Shown: positions 26,259 to 36,464, counted from the stretch's first letter. The stretch is 64,000 nt of DNA from Bacteroidales bacterium (GCA_009877105.1 WXFD01000043.1:367602-431601); one strand, 5' to 3'. The notes: generated by a model not told the origin, from the sequence alone. Program-made: numbers and translations.

Positions 26259-28046
26259 TTATAACTGAATAATAAGTACAACGGTATTACCATTGCGCAA
26301 CACTTCCACACTGATGGTTTCGCCATGCTTCAGGCGGCTCATGCGGTACATGTAGTCCTGTATATTGCTGACGGTCATTCCGTTGATAGAGGTAATAATG
26401 TCTCCTTTCTTCATTCCTCCAAGGGCGGCAGGTTTTCCCGGAGTGACAAGATCGGCCCTGAGTCCGTTTTTTATGTTTCCCGAATAATCGGGCATTATAC
26501 CAAGGGTGACTCCTTTTCTTCTCATAACGGTGCTGATCCCTGTTTTTGGGCCCGCTTCCCTGAATTCCAGCCTTTCGGGTGTGTTTGCAATGTTTCCGGC
26601 AATACTGAAAACAAGATCCGATATATCTTTCATTCCCGGATAATTGAGCTTGTCCCATGTGTCGGAAGGGGTATGGTAGTCGAGATGGGCGCCGGTCGAG
26701 AAAAACAGGACAGGAATATCTTTTCCGTAAAATGACGAATGGTCCGAAGGCCCGTATCCTTCTTCAGACAAAGACAACCTGAAACGACTTGTGTCGGTAA
26801 GGCTGGTGATGATATCCCTGAATTTTTCAGCCGTACCAATTCCTCCTATCTGCAGGCTTGAATCCTGCAGCCTTCCCACCATGTCGAGATTGATCATGGC
26901 GTTGACCCTGGACAGGTCAACAAGGGGGTTATCGGTAAAATATCTTGAACCCAGGAGCCCTGATTCCTCACCTGAGAATGCGGTAAAAACCAGGCTTCGC
27001 CTGTGGCTTCCCGGTGTTAGTGCAAATCGTTCTGCCAGTTCGATCATTGCACTGATCCCTGAGGCATTGTCATCGGCCCCGTGATGCACCGCGACCGTAT
27101 CCCGGGCCCTGCTGGCCGGTCCACCCATGCCAAGGTGATCAAAGTGGGCACCTATGATCACATATTCATTCCTTAATGATTCATCTTCTCCCCTGAGATA
27201 CATGATCACGTTCCTGGTAGACGATGCAGTTTTCTGCACATCTGAACCGGCCCTGACTCTGGCCCCGGTATCAAAAGCTGCAGTTTTTTTTGTGGCGTTG
27301 ATCTGTTTTTCAAGGGCGGCGACGGTGTTATTGGTTCTTTTCAGGATAAGATCGGCAACATTGCGCTTGATCCTGAGCACGGGTATGCCAACGCTGAAGC
27401 CTTCAGCTGACAGGCTTTCGAAAGAATCTTCATTATCGTTTGCCGGACCCGATACAAAAAGTACGCCGGCTGCCCCCATATCTTTGGCAGTCATTGCCTT
27501 ATCCCTGTCGCTGTTGAACGGGATGAATCCGCTTACTGATTTCTCCGGCTCGGGATCGCCCCTCAATACAAGCACCCACTTGCCTTTAACATCATGGTTC
27601 CCGTAGTCGTTCCATTTTATTGAGTCGTTGGAAATAACGAGTCCGTAGCCGGTAAAAACCACAGGAGCTTCATGCGATGAATTTCCGCTGAATGAGAAGG
27701 GTGTAATATCTTCAGAGGTGTTGAATTCCTGTCCGTCGAGTATGAAAAAGTTAGATTTTCCCGCAACAACCCTGTCGGTAACGGAGAATTCCTGGAATCC
27801 GTTGCCCTCCAGCGGCACCAGGCCCGCCATTTCGAACTGCTTCCTGATGTAAACCGCTGCAAGGCTGTCTCCTTCGCTTCCTGTCTGACGGCCTTTCAGC
27901 ATGTCGGATGAAAGGTACTGCACATGCCCCTGCAGCTCACCTGTAGTGATATCCCTTGTAACCTGACCCGTGCATGAAAGGAAAGTGAGTACTGCTGTCA
28001 GAATGAGCGGCAGTACAAGTCGGTATGATTTAATCCATGGTGACAT
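26259..28046 (-). CDS. M28 family metallopeptidase lipoprotein with PA and C-terminal PDZ domains
   Basis: 595 residues. A lipobox (LTFLSC) predicts a lipoprotein. A PA domain (about 130-250) is inserted before the catalytic domain, whose zinc motifs are complete: GAHFDHLGMGG, HHGADDNASG, FSGEESGLLGSRYF, NLDMVGR, and the terminal ligand in AHLDYHTPSDT. The last 85 residues form a PDZ domain (KKGDIITSINGMTV), which would help select C-terminal or unfolded segments. It likely acts as a periplasmic or outer-membrane aminopeptidase. It begins 52 nt downstream of rocD, separated by a hairpin. Confidence 0.92.
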   Translation of the reverse strand: MSPWIKSYRLVLPLILTAVLTFLSCTGQVTRDITTGELQGHVQYLSSDMLKGRQTGSEGDSLAAVYIRKQFEMAGLVPLEGNGFQEFSVTDRVVAGKSNFFILDGQEFNTSEDITPFSFSGNSSHEAPVVFTGYGLVISNDSIKWNDYGNHDVKGKWVLVLRGDPEPEKSVSGFIPFNSDRDKAMTAKDMGAAGVLFVSGPANDNEDSFESLSAEGFSVGIPVLRIKRNVADLILKRTNNTVAALEKQINATKKTAAFDTGARVRAGSDVQKTASSTRNVIMYLRGEDESLRNEYVIIGAHFDHLGMGGPASRARDTVAVHHGADDNASGISAMIELAERFALTPGSHRRSLVFTAFSGEESGLLGSRYFTDNPLVDLSRVNAMINLDMVGRLQDSSLQIGGIGTAEKFRDIITSLTDTSRFRLSLSEEGYGPSDHSSFYGKDIPVLFFSTGAHLDYHTPSDTWDKLNYPGMKDISDLVFSIAGNIANTPERLEFREAGPKTGISTVMRRKGVTLGIMPDYSGNIKNGLRADLVTPGKPAALGGMKKGDIITSINGMTVSNIQDYMYRMSRLKHGETISVEVLRNGNTVVLIIQL

Positions 28047-28073
28047 GGGAACTGTGTTATTCCCCCGGGGGGT

Positions 28074-28095
28074 GATTGTTAATATGTTAACAATC
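28074..28095 (-). terminator. Perfect 9-bp hairpin after rocD
   Basis: GATTGTTAA and TTAACAATC form a perfect 9-bp inverted repeat with a 4-nt loop, beginning 3 nt after the rocD stop on the minus strand. A CCCCCGGGGG palindrome follows and no T-run does. It could end or pause rocD transcription, or shield the mRNA end, ahead of the peptidase gene. Confidence 0.4.
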
Positions 28096-28097
28096 TT

Positions 28098-29309
28098 CTA
28101 TTCAAAAAGTTTAAATGCCTGCCTGATTAGTCCGACAGCCTCCCTCAGCTGCGGTTCGGTAATGACCAGCGGAGGTGCAAAACGTATTATATGCTCATGT
28201 GTTGGCTTTGCAATCAATCCCAGGTCCTTCATGGCAATGCAGACATCCCACGCAGTCTTGCCATCCTTTGGCCGGACAACAACGGCGTTGAGCAGCCCCT
28301 TACCCCTGACGAGCTCTATCATATCCGATTTGATGCTCTTTATCTCATCCCTGAAGATTTTACCGAGATATGCTGCATTTTCGGCCAGTTTTTCATCCTT
28401 CACCACTTTGAGAGCTTCAATTGCAACCTTGCAGGCAAGCGGGTTCCCTCCAAAAGTGGAACCATGTTCCCCGGGTTTTATGGTGAGCATGATGTCATCG
28501 TCGGCCAGAACTGCTGATACCGGAAGGATTCCGCCCGAAAGCGCCTTGCCCAGGATAAGAATATCCGGACGCACTCCTTCATGATCGCAGGCAAGAATTT
28601 TTCCCGTTCGTGCAATTCCCGTCTGGATCTCATCGGCAATGAAAAGCACATTATGCTTTTTGCATAGGTCAGATGCCTTTTTCAGGTACCCGTCATCAGG
28701 AACAAAAACCCCGGCTTCTCCCTGAATGGGCTCAACCAGGAATCCTGCAACATCAGGGTCCTGAAGGGCCTTTTCCAGTGCGGGAATGTCATTATAAGGA
28801 ACAACAATAAATCCGGGAGTGAAAGGACCGTAATCGTTTCGTGCATCAGGATCGGTTGACATTGACACAATGGTGATTGTCCTGCCATGGAAATTACCCT
28901 CGCAGCAAATTATTCTGGCATTGTTATCCTTAATGCCTTTTTTCTTGTATGCCCATTTGCGGCAAAGCTTGAGGGCCGTTTCATCTGCCTCGGCCCCGGA
29001 ATTCATCGGAAGAACCTTATCGTAACCAAAATAACGGGTTACATATTCTTCATATTCCCCCAGCACAGAATTATAAAAAGCCCTTGAAGTAAGAGTCAGC
29101 TTCTGAGCCTGGTCAGTCAGCGCCTTTACAATCCTGGGATGACAATGTCCCTGATTGACTGCGGAATAGGCCGACAGAAAGTCGAAATACCTTTTACCCT
29201 CAACATCCCATACAAACGGACCCTCACCTCTTTCAAGAACCACCGGAAGAGGATGATAGTTATGTGCACCATACCGGTCTTCCCGATCAATATAATCCTG
29301 TGTATTCAT
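28098..29309 (-). CDS. rocD: Ornithine--oxo-acid transaminase
   Basis: 403 residues, normal for the family. It is a class III PLP aminotransferase: [19 protein letters not shown] binds the cofactor phosphate, FIADEIQTG holds the Asp226 that contacts the pyridine nitrogen, and the PLP lysine is Lys255 in [10 protein letters not shown]. The opening [18 protein letters not shown] and [12 protein letters not shown] are typical of ornithine aminotransferase rather than acetylornithine aminotransferase. It converts ornithine and 2-oxoglutarate to glutamate semialdehyde and glutamate in the cytoplasm. Monocistronic between trmD and the peptidase. Confidence 0.93.
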   Translation of the reverse strand: MNTQDYIDREDRYGAHNYHPLPVVLERGEGPFVWDVEGKRYFDFLSAYSAVNQGHCHPRIVKALTDQAQKLTLTSRAFYNSVLGEYEEYVTRYFGYDKVLPMNSGAEADETALKLCRKWAYKKKGIKDNNARIICCEGNFHGRTITIVSMSTDPDARNDYGPFTPGFIVVPYNDIPALEKALQDPDVAGFLVEPIQGEAGVFVPDDGYLKKASDLCKKHNVLFIADEIQTGIARTGKILACDHEGVRPDILILGKALSGGILPVSAVLADDDIMLTIKPGEHGSTFGGNPLACKVAIEALKVVKDEKLAENAAYLGKIFRDEIKSIKSDMIELVRGKGLLNAVVVRPKDGKTAWDVCIAMKDLGLIAKPTHEHIIRFAPPLVITEPQLREAVGLIRQAFKLFE

Positions 29310-29459
29310 TTCATTGAGAATTAAATAGTTATGAAAATAATTAAAAATAAGTTACAATTTTACAAAAGCTTTTGGTTTTTTCCAAAATAATAAGTTTCAT
29401 CGCAGGACATCGCGCCTATGTTAGTTCACGTCCGCCGTCCGCGTGTGTTACCGGCTGTC

Positions 29460-29532
29460 CAGCATAATGCTGCACGGGCGGGAGAGACTCCCGTTCCCGG
29501 CCACGGGATCCGCTGTTCCGGCAAGGCGGAAC
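29460..29532. repeat. Cluster of three short inverted repeats between trmD and rocD
   Basis: In the 262-nt gap downstream of trmD there are three small hairpins: CAGCAT-A-ATGCTG (29460-29472), GGGAG-AGA-CTCCC (29481-29493) and GTTCCG-GCAAGG-CGGAAC (29515-29532). None is followed by a T-run. They may stabilise the trmD 3' end. The rest of the gap is AT-rich near rocD, with no clear promoter box. Confidence 0.3.
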
Positions 29533-29571
29533 CGGCATGCTGCAGGGTTTTAATATATTCCTGTTTCCAGA

Positions 29572-30252
29572 TCATCTTTCATTCAGCAGATCGGGCCTTA
29601 GTCTGCGGGTTCTTTCCAGCGACTGTTCATGCCTCCATTTATCGATTTCCGCTGCGTGACCCGACAGCAGGATATCCGGTACTTTCCATCCCATGAAATC
29701 TGCGGGACGGGTATATACCGGCGGAGCCAGGAGATCATCCTGGAAGGAGTCGGTAAGGGCCGACTGTTCATCCGACATCGCGCCGGGCAGCAGCCTTACT
29801 ATTGCGTCCGTTATGACAGCTGCGGGAAGTTCACCCCCGGAAAGAACATAATCGCCCACCGAGATCTCTCTTGTTACAAGGTTGTCCCTTATCCTTTGGT
29901 CGATACCCTTGTAATGGCCCGCAAGGATCACCAGGTTTTTCTTAAGGGAAAGCTCATTGGCCATTTTCTGGGTGAAAGGTTCACCATCGGGAGATGTGTA
30001 GATAATTTCATCATAGGTCCTTTCTTCCTTCAGTTTCTCAAGAGCCCTGTAAACGGGTCCGATCATCATCACCATGCCCGCCCCGCCTCCGAATGCGTAA
30101 TCATCAACGCTCCTGTATTTATCAGTTGAATAGTCGTGGAGGTTGACAATATTGATCTCAACCAGTCCCTTGTCGCGGGCCCGCTTTACAATCGAGTAAT
30201 CCAGGGGGCTGCTGAGCAGTTCGGGCAGAACTGAAAGAATATCAATCCTCAT
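29572..30252 (-). CDS. trmD: tRNA (guanine(37)-N1)-methyltransferase
   Basis: 226 residues. It opens with [17 protein letters not shown], followed by [17 protein letters not shown]. The SAM-binding trefoil knot is visible as [15 protein letters not shown] and [29 protein letters not shown], and the C-terminal helical domain ends in [16 protein letters not shown]. TrmD methylates G37 of tRNAs reading CUN, CCN and CGG codons and prevents +1 frameshifting. In many bacteria it lies in rpsP-rimM-trmD-rplS; here it stands alone, which is common in Bacteroidota. Confidence 0.96.
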   Translation of the reverse strand: MRIDILSVLPELLSSPLDYSIVKRARDKGLVEINIVNLHDYSTDKYRSVDDYAFGGGAGMVMMIGPVYRALEKLKEERTYDEIIYTSPDGEPFTQKMANELSLKKNLVILAGHYKGIDQRIRDNLVTREISVGDYVLSGGELPAAVITDAIVRLLPGAMSDEQSALTDSFQDDLLAPPVYTRPADFMGWKVPDILLSGHAAEIDKWRHEQSLERTRRLRPDLLNER

Positions 30253-30267
30253 TGTCGTTTATTTGTT

Positions 30268-30275
30268 CAAATTTA
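30268..30275 (-). promoter_or_regulatory. TAAATTTG -7 box upstream of trmD
   Basis: On the minus strand TAAATTTG (30275-30268) lies 15 nt before the trmD ATG, predicting a very short leader. A TTTA occurs at the -33 distance instead of TTTG, a one-base deviation. Confidence 0.4.
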
Positions 30276-30672
30276 AACAAAAAGCGCCGGACCTTAAACT
30301 TTTTTGGTTCCCTCATTGAGGACCAGGATCTGTTATTTTCATAACAGGATAATAAGTAAAAGATCTTTGGAAATCACCCTTTTTCAGTTATGGGACCGAT
30401 AATTATTATCTGAATGGCCGGTATGATTATTCCTGAATTTTACGAAGCAGCCCATAATGATTGGAGGCAGTGCTTCCGGCAAGTGCTGTCCGGCAGTTTT
30501 TTCCGTCTGGCTTTTCTGTCAGGTTATTATTATGCTGAATCAATATCCGGCAGAAATAACCATTCAAGTTGCTGGATACAACTTTTGGTGAATACTCCGG
30601 GTTTTATTAACTTAGTAGAATACGTCATCCATAAAACCATAAAAAATCTGAAAAGGAAGGATTAATTGTTCC
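30276..30672. other. Intergenic region between trmD and the YkgJ-like gene
   Basis: About 400 nt without a convincing gene. A plus-strand open frame of 83 codons (30414-30665) has atypical composition and no recognisable motif. The direct repeat TCCGGCA occurs twice near 30476 and 30491, but it forms no clear hairpin. No RNA gene seen. Confidence 0.4.
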
Positions 30673-30918
30673 ATGGAATGCCGTGAAAACTGTGGCGCCT
30701 GTTGTATTGCAGCCTCGATATCGTCGCCGATCCCAGGGATGCCCGGTGGCAAACCGGCCGGGGTAAGGTGCATACATCTCACTGACGACAATAAATGTGC
30801 ATTGTACGGTTTGCCTGAACGGCCGCAGGTGTGCAGTGATTTCAGGGCCGATCCCGAGTTTTGCGGAAGCAGCCGCGATGAGGCAATGAAAATACTGGCC
30901 GGCTTATCGGGTTTGTAA
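30673..30918 (+). CDS. YkgJ family cysteine cluster protein
   Basis: 81 residues. Eight cysteines are arranged as CRENCGACCIAAS, then single cysteines in VRCIHL and NKCALYG, and VCSDF...EFCG, the UPF0153/YkgJ zinc- or iron-chelating pattern. ERPQVCSDF is the family's most conserved stretch. A small soluble cytoplasmic protein of unknown biochemical role. Its 3' end overlaps the converging amidohydrolase gene by 15 nt. Confidence 0.82.
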   Translation: MECRENCGACCIAASISSPIPGMPGGKPAGVRCIHLTDDNKCALYGLPERPQVCSDFRADPEFCGSSRDEAMKILAGLSGL

Positions 30919-32613
30919 AGGAAAATTCTCTGCAGAGCTGAAAACGACCTTACCTCCCGTGATGGTATAATCGACCCTGGTCTTCATTATCTCGTTTTCC
31001 GGAATTGTAAGCAGATCCCTGTCTGTAATAACAATATCGGCGAGGTAGCCTTTTCTGAGCATTCCTTTCCTGTCGTCCATGAACTGGGCATAGGCAGAGC
31101 CAAGGGTGTAATATTTTATGGCTTCCTCCATCGTAAGTTTTTCTTCTGGATACCAGCCGTCGCCTTCTTCGCCGAGCCTGTCCTTTCTTGTTACGGCAGC
31201 ATATAACCCCTCCATCGGGTTCAGCGGTTCAACCCCGTAATCAGTTCCGAAAGCCGGCACTGACCCGGAACTTATGAAGCTTCTCCATGCGTAGGCTCCC
31301 CGGCATCTGCGGGTACCGACCCGTTTTTCGAAATACAGCTTGTCGGAGATGCAGTGTGTCGGCTGCATGGAAGGGATAACACCGAGTTCCGCAAAACGAG
31401 GAATATCATCAGGTCTGACGCACTGCGAGTGTTCAATGCGGTGGCGGCTGTCGCGCCGGCCATTCCTTGCGAGGGCTTTTTCATAAGCGTTGAGTACAAG
31501 GTGATTGGCTTTGTCGCCAATTGCATGGATACCGATCTGGAAACCCATGCTGTCGGCGGTGACGATCATTTTCTCAAGTTCATCGTACGGCCACATCGCC
31601 AGTCCCGAAGTTGAGGGATTATCTTCATATGGTTCGAACATCAGTGCCGTCTGTGATCCTATCGTACCATCGGCAAATTCCTTGAGGATGCCGAATCTTA
31701 TCCAGTCACCTTTCCGTGGATATTCGGCCTCCTTGACCCGGTATTTCCTCAGAACGGCAGTATCGCCCGTCAGGGCGGCCCCGATATCGATGCGCAGGGT
31801 AAGATGTCCGGCCTGCTGAAGCTTCCTGTACATTTCAAAATCGGCTTCACCGGCATTCTGGACGCTGGTGACACCCAGCCTGGCAGCCTCCTCCAGGGCA
31901 AGAAGATAACCCTGCCATGTCCTTTCTCTTTCTTCTTCCGGTGTCCGGCTTATCTCCCGGTTATCTGCCCTTATCAGCCCCATTGCCGCTTCCTTGAGGA
32001 TGCCGGTTGGTTCCCCTGTTACAGGGTCACGCTGGATCTCGCCTCCGAAAGGATCCCTGGTTCTGCGCGTGATGCCCGACATTTTTAAAACATAGCTGTT
32101 GACGAGAACCGAGTGGCCGTCGGTACGGCTCAGTATAACGGGGTTATCGGGAGACACCTTGTCAATGAGCTCTTTTGAGGGCCATTTCCTGCCGGGGAAA
32201 AGCTCATGGTTCCAGTGTCCGCCCCTGACCGGCTGACCGGGTTTGCTTTTCGCAACCTGGGCGGCAACCTTCTCCGTAATGAAGGCGGGATCGGTAATGT
32301 AACGCAGCTCAATATAATCGGGATCAAGGGGGCCGAAATGAAGATGGGCGTCATTGAACCCGGGAATAACGAGCCTTCCGCCGGCATCGATCACCCTCGT
32401 GGAGCCTTCGGCGATGAATGACCTGATCTCTTCCGTACTACCCACGGCGATGATTTTTTCGCCGATGACGGCTACAGCCTCAGCCATGGGATTTTTATCG
32501 TCGACAGTGAGGACCTTGCCATTGATGATCGCCAGATCGGCCCTGGACCTGTCTGAACATGATGAAATGAATGAGAGCAGAACGAAAATGAAAGCCAGAC
32601 CGGATATTCGCAT
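30904..32613 (-). CDS. YtcJ-like amidohydrolase lipoprotein
   Basis: 569 residues. A lipobox (LSFISSC) predicts a lipoprotein, unusual for this mostly cytoplasmic family but common in Bacteroidota. The amidohydrolase_3 signature is clear: ADLAIINGKVLTVDD at the N-terminal sandwich, PGFNDAHLHFG (HxH metal ligands), FADGTIGSQTALMFEPY, IGIHAIGDKA, HRIEHSQ and the metal Asp in AFGTDYGVE. The C-terminal ITGGKVVF closes the sandwich. Such enzymes hydrolyse N-substituted formamides, amides or cyclic amides; substrate unknown. Confidence 0.88.
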   Translation of the reverse strand: MRISGLAFIFVLLSFISSCSDRSRADLAIINGKVLTVDDKNPMAEAVAVIGEKIIAVGSTEEIRSFIAEGSTRVIDAGGRLVIPGFNDAHLHFGPLDPDYIELRYITDPAFITEKVAAQVAKSKPGQPVRGGHWNHELFPGRKWPSKELIDKVSPDNPVILSRTDGHSVLVNSYVLKMSGITRRTRDPFGGEIQRDPVTGEPTGILKEAAMGLIRADNREISRTPEEERERTWQGYLLALEEAARLGVTSVQNAGEADFEMYRKLQQAGHLTLRIDIGAALTGDTAVLRKYRVKEAEYPRKGDWIRFGILKEFADGTIGSQTALMFEPYEDNPSTSGLAMWPYDELEKMIVTADSMGFQIGIHAIGDKANHLVLNAYEKALARNGRRDSRHRIEHSQCVRPDDIPRFAELGVIPSMQPTHCISDKLYFEKRVGTRRCRGAYAWRSFISSGSVPAFGTDYGVEPLNPMEGLYAAVTRKDRLGEEGDGWYPEEKLTMEEAIKYYTLGSAYAQFMDDRKGMLRKGYLADIVITDRDLLTIPENEIMKTRVDYTITGGKVVFSSAENFPLQTR

Positions 32614-32852
32614 GAGTGATCTACTTTTTTTAATCCCGAAATATATGAAAATATTCTATTACGGATTAAATTCAGAATGAGGTTCCCTGAGTCAGGCGGG
32701 ACCGTTCCCTTACCAGGGCATCTGTTCATCTTCATGTTTTCTTAAAGGGTTTCATCCGGCCGGAAAAATTTTTATTCTCGGGGTGCTGTATTAAATACCG
32801 CCGGATGTCCGGCAAATATTAAAAAGAAATAAATTCGTAAAAATTTTTAATC

Positions 32853-33569
32853 ATGAATATAGCTATTATCGGTTATGGCCGGATGGGGCATGAAATTGAG
32901 ACGGCCGCTGCCGCCCGTGATCATTCCGTTAAACTCATCATCGACAAGGATAACCTGTCAGATCTGAACCATGAGAACAGCAGAGGCATTGATGTGGCAA
33001 TTGAATTCACAACACCCGACACCGCCTTCCGGAACATCACTAAATGTTTCAGCCTTGGTCTGCCGGTTGTCAGCGGAACAACAGGATGGTCCGCCGATTA
33101 TGAAAAAGCCGCCGGTATGTGCATTGAAAAGGGGGTTGCGTTTATCCACTCGTCAAACTTCAGTCCGGGTGTTAACATTCTGTTCAGGCTGAATTCGATG
33201 CTTGCCCGTTATGTATCTGCGTACTCTGAATACAAGCCCTATATAGAGGAGGTTCATCACACCCGGAAGCTCGACTCACCGAGCGGAACGGCAATTTCCC
33301 TTGCAAAGGGAATATGTCATGAACATTCCGGTTTTAAAGGCTGGTGCTTTGAAAATGAACAAACCGAACATCATGTTCCAATTAATGCGATACGTGAGGG
33401 AATGGTCCCCGGGACACATATTGTGGAATGGGATTCACCCGTCGACAGGCTTACCATCCGGCATGAGGCAAAGAACCGGAAGGGACTTGCATTGGGAGCG
33501 ATTATTGCAGCGGAATTCATAAATACCAGGAAAGGAGTCTTCACAATGGCCGATGTGCTGGGATTCTGA
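32853..33569 (+). CDS. dapB: 4-hydroxy-tetrahydrodipicolinate reductase
   Basis: 238 residues, normal for the shorter Bacteroidota form. The nucleotide-binding motif is IAIIGYGRMGHEI, followed by VAIEFTTPDT, GLPVVSGTTGW and the catalytic EVHHTRKLDSPSGTA, with the proton-donor His and the substrate-binding Lys. It reduces hydroxytetrahydrodipicolinate in the diaminopimelate/lysine pathway, as do lysC and lysA 11-12 kb away. A near-consensus -7 box (TAAATTCG, 32830-32837) sits 16 nt before the ATG. It is followed by lepB, 41 nt downstream. Confidence 0.95.
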   Translation: MNIAIIGYGRMGHEIETAAAARDHSVKLIIDKDNLSDLNHENSRGIDVAIEFTTPDTAFRNITKCFSLGLPVVSGTTGWSADYEKAAGMCIEKGVAFIHSSNFSPGVNILFRLNSMLARYVSAYSEYKPYIEEVHHTRKLDSPSGTAISLAKGICHEHSGFKGWCFENEQTEHHVPINAIREGMVPGTHIVEWDSPVDRLTIRHEAKNRKGLALGAIIAAEFINTRKGVFTMADVLGF

Positions 33570-33610
33570 TAATTATTTTTACATTTGCAGATTCTTATCA
33601 GAATACAGAC

Positions 33611-34996
33611 ATGAGCGAAAAACAGAAAAAATACATCCGTTTCGGCATAGCAGCCCTGATATATTTGCTGGTGGTGATATGGATCGGTAATTACTGGCTG
33701 CTTATCGGATTAGGGGTCGTTTATGATGTTTATATCTCGAAGAAAGTCAACTGGGCATTCTGGAAAAAGAGAAATGGAAAGAACAGTGCTTTCATTGAAT
33801 GGCTGGATGCACTTATCTTTGCGGTGATTGCCGTTTCGCTCATAAATATTTTTCTGTTCCAGAACTACAGGATCCCCACAGGTTCGATGGAGAAATCACT
33901 TCTTATCGGGGATCATCTTTTTGTAAGCAAGCTGGCATACGGCCCAAGGATGCCCAACACTCCCATTGCATTCCCCTTCACGCAGCATACGATGCCCCTG
34001 ACTAAGGGAAAATCATGGTCCGATCTGGTTCACTGGCCTTACAAAAGACTGGCAGGATTTGGCAAGGTAGGACACAATGATGCAATAGTCTTTAATTTTC
34101 CTGCAGGCGACACTGTTGTTGTCGAAGAACAGGCAACCAGTTATTATGAAATAGTCAGAAGGACGGCCCGTGAACTGATGGCGAGGGATGCCTATGCAAA
34201 TCAGGCATCGAAGACTAAGGATTATTATATGCGGCAGGCAAGGAAGGAAGTCAGGGAAAGGAACCATATAATTTACCGTCCGGTCGACAGGAGGGATAAT
34301 TATGTAAAAAGGTGCATTGGCCTCCCGGGCGACACTCTCCAGATTGAAGGAGGCAAGGTGTTTGTGGATCATAAGCCGGTGCCTGAGAACGAGACCCAGC
34401 AGGCTGTATATATAGTAAGCACCAACGGCACTACAATTAATCCGAAGGCATTTGAAAGAATGGGTGTTTACCGGTCTGATCAGAACATGATATCAGGTTC
34501 GGCTTACCTGCTGCCGCTTACAAGGAAGAATGCCGAAGCGATCTCAAAATTTGCCAATGTGACAAATGTCACACCGGTCTTTGCCAGGAAAGGGGAATAT
34601 GCCCCCCATATTTTCCCGTACAGCAGAACCTACGGATGGAACGAAGATAATTTCGGACCGCTGTGGGTGCCGTCGAAGGGCGCCGTTGTCAGCCTCGACA
34701 CATCAAATCTGTGCCTGTACGAGAGGATCATCGATGTTTATGAAGGCAATGACCTGAAGGTCGAGGGAGACCGTATTTTCATAAACGGTGAACCGGCCGA
34801 TTCCTACAAATTCAAAATGGATTATTATTTCATGATGGGCGATAATCGTCCGAATTCTGCTGATTCACGCTACTGGGGTTTCGTTCCCGAGGATCATATC
34901 GTGGGAAAACCAAAATTCATCTGGCTGTCGATTGACAAGGAATCCACCGGCCTGAAAAAGTTCAGGCTTAAGCGGATGTTTATGCGGATCAGGTAA
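33611..34996 (+). CDS. lepB: Signal peptidase I
   Basis: 461 residues, longer than E. coli LepB and typical for Bacteroidota. Membrane helices lie near residues 9-43 and 65-84. The catalytic Ser92 is in YRIPTGSMEKSL and the general base Lys233 in RRDNYVKRCIGLPGDTL. The C-terminal GDNRPNSADSRYWGFVPEDHIVGKP is the family box E. A long insert (about 110-225) separates box B from box D. It cleaves Sec signal peptides at the outer face of the inner membrane. It follows dapB in the same direction. Confidence 0.96.
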   Translation: MSEKQKKYIRFGIAALIYLLVVIWIGNYWLLIGLGVVYDVYISKKVNWAFWKKRNGKNSAFIEWLDALIFAVIAVSLINIFLFQNYRIPTGSMEKSLLIGDHLFVSKLAYGPRMPNTPIAFPFTQHTMPLTKGKSWSDLVHWPYKRLAGFGKVGHNDAIVFNFPAGDTVVVEEQATSYYEIVRRTARELMARDAYANQASKTKDYYMRQARKEVRERNHIIYRPVDRRDNYVKRCIGLPGDTLQIEGGKVFVDHKPVPENETQQAVYIVSTNGTTINPKAFERMGVYRSDQNMISGSAYLLPLTRKNAEAISKFANVTNVTPVFARKGEYAPHIFPYSRTYGWNEDNFGPLWVPSKGAVVSLDTSNLCLYERIIDVYEGNDLKVEGDRIFINGEPADSYKFKMDYYFMMGDNRPNSADSRYWGFVPEDHIVGKPKFIWLSIDKESTGLKKFRLKRMFMRIR

Positions 34997-35209
34997 TTCT
35001 TTTCCAAAAGGGTCAGTCAGGCCCGTCAATGGAACATCGGGCGCAATAGTTTGTCGGGCAGTTATGCATATCCCGGCCGGAAATGCCGTAGCATTGCGGA
35101 ATATCTTCAGATGATCGCCGTTAATACGCCGATCTTAGATTCCGGTGTAAATCCGTGAATAAACGGGGCGAATTCTGCCTTCTGAACGGCAGTTATTATA
35201 ATTCTTAGG

Positions 35210-35554
35210 CTATTTCACCTTGTCGACCACCGCCTTGAAGGCTTCCGGGTGGTTCATTGCCAGGTCGGCAAGTGTTTTCCTGTTGAGTGCTATGCCCTTC
35301 TTTTCAAGCTTGCCCATGAACTCTGAATAGCTCATGTCATATTGTCTTACCCCCGCATTGATCCTCTGTATCCAGAGCGACCTGAATTCACCTTTCTTTT
35401 TCTTCCTGTCACGATAGGCATAGGTTAATCCTTTCTCGAGGGTGTTCTTGGCAACCGTGAATACGTTCTTCCTTGACAGGAAGTTGCCTTTCGTCTGCTT
35501 GAGGACCTTTTTGCGCCTGGCTCTCGATGCTACTGCATTTACTGATCTTGGCAT
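35210..35554 (-). CDS. rplT: 50S ribosomal protein L20
   Basis: 114 residues from the ATG at 35554 ([20 protein letters not shown]). Longer frames to 35596 add an unrelated basic leader. The sequence has the long basic N-terminal helix ([40 protein letters not shown] region) and the globular C-terminal domain. It binds 23S rRNA domain II and is needed early in 50S assembly. It is the last gene of the thrS-infC-rpmI-rplT operon. Confidence 0.97.
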   Translation of the reverse strand: MPRSVNAVASRARRKKVLKQTKGNFLSRKNVFTVAKNTLEKGLTYAYRDRKKKKGEFRSLWIQRINAGVRQYDMSYSEFMGKLEKKGIALNRKTLADLAMNHPEAFKAVVDKVK

Positions 35555-35648
35555 AACTGATTTTTTTTGAATGACAGCGATGCGCCGTCTGCGCACTCTT
35601 GATTGCTGTACAATCCGTTAATACTTTTTGTTAAATCATGCAAACGTG

Positions 35649-35846
35649 CTATTTGTTCGTGAGAAGAAGCTTTATGTTCTTCATGTCGGCCTTGTCAACC
35701 GTCCCGAAATATCTGAGGTTTCTTTTCCGCTTGGTTGACTTTTTGGTCAGTATATGATTTTTAAATGCATGTTTGCGTTTTATTTTCCCCGTTCCGGTAA
35801 GAGTGAATCTCTTTTTTGCACCGGAGTTTGTCTTCATCTTTGGCAT
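35649..35846 (-). CDS. rpmI: 50S ribosomal protein L35
   Basis: 65 residues from the ATG at 35846 ([21 protein letters not shown]), the universal L35 start; the frame is open four codons further. Strongly basic, with [20 protein letters not shown] in the middle and [14 protein letters not shown] at the end. It lies 22 nt after infC and about 95 nt before rplT. Confidence 0.97.
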   Translation of the reverse strand: MPKMKTNSGAKKRFTLTGTGKIKRKHAFKNHILTKKSTKRKRNLRYFGTVDKADMKNIKLLLTNK

Positions 35847-35868
35847 TTCGTCTAACAATAAATTAAAA

Positions 35869-36417
35869 TCATTTCTTCTTTTTCGGGGACAGGGATATCG
35901 TCATCCTTTTTCCCTCAAGTTTTGGCAGCTGTTCCACCTTTCCGTATTCCTCAAGATCGTTTGCGAATCGCAGCAAAAGCACCTCACCCTGTTCCTTGAA
36001 CAGAATTGATCTGCCCTTAAAAAACACGTATGCCCTTACTTTTGCACCTTCTTCAAGGAATTTAATGGCATGTTTCAGCTTGAAATTATAATCGTGATCG
36101 TCAGTATTCGGACCGAATCTTATTTCTTTTATAACAACCTTGGTGGTTTTTGCCTTGATTTCCTTCTGTTTCTTTTTCTGCTGATAAAGGAATTTCTGAT
36201 AATCCACCACCTTGCAAACCGGGGGATCGGCATTCGGGGATATTTCAACAAGATCGAGTTCCAGTGAATCTGCCAGCTTAAGGGCGTCATGAATACTCAT
36301 AACCGCTGTTTCGATATCTTCGCCAACTACCCTGACCACCTTTGAAGTGATCCTGTTGTTAATTCTGTGGGCCTGCTGTACAACCCGCGCGGGGCTTCGC
36401 CTGATTGGTCCTGCTAT
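35869..36417 (-). CDS. infC: Translation initiation factor IF-3, probable ATA start codon
   Basis: 182 residues if initiated at the ATA at 36417-36415. The N-terminal domain ([19 protein letters not shown]), the lysine-rich linker ([15 protein letters not shown]) and the C-terminal domain ([40 protein letters not shown]) are complete. No ATG lies in the right place. The frame can be extended to a TTG at 36468 overlapping the thrS stop, but that start lacks a ribosome binding site, whereas AGGAGG (36431-36426) lies exactly 8 nt before the ATA. A rare start codon is known to underlie IF-3 autoregulation in E. coli (AUU). Second gene of the thrS operon. Confidence 0.93.
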   Translation of the reverse strand: MAGPIRRSPARVVQQAHRINNRITSKVVRVVGEDIETAVMSIHDALKLADSLELDLVEISPNADPPVCKVVDYQKFLYQQKKKQKEIKAKTTKVVIKEIRFGPNTDDHDYNFKLKHAIKFLEEGAKVRAYVFFKGRSILFKEQGEVLLLRFANDLEEYGKVEQLPKLEGKRMTISLSPKKKK

Positions 36418-36425
36418 GGCTATTT

Positions 36426-36431
36426 CCTCCT
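36426..36431 (-). promoter_or_regulatory. AGGAGG ribosome binding site of infC
   Basis: A perfect AGGAGG on the minus strand, with an 8-nt spacer to the in-frame ATA codon. Strong Shine-Dalgarno sites are rare in this window, so its placement argues for initiation at ATA rather than at the upstream TTG (36468). Confidence 0.65.
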
Positions 36432-36464
36432 GTCTTTTGTTAATACTAATTTTACAAATCAAAT

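Noticed and set aside
30414..30665. 83-codon plus-strand open frame between trmD and the YkgJ-like gene
   Set aside because: No recognisable motif, odd composition, no binding site or promoter; likely chance.
32800..32813. GCCGGA-TG-TCCGGC palindrome upstream of dapB
   Set aside because: Very short spacer and common CCGG composition in this genome; no further support as an operator.
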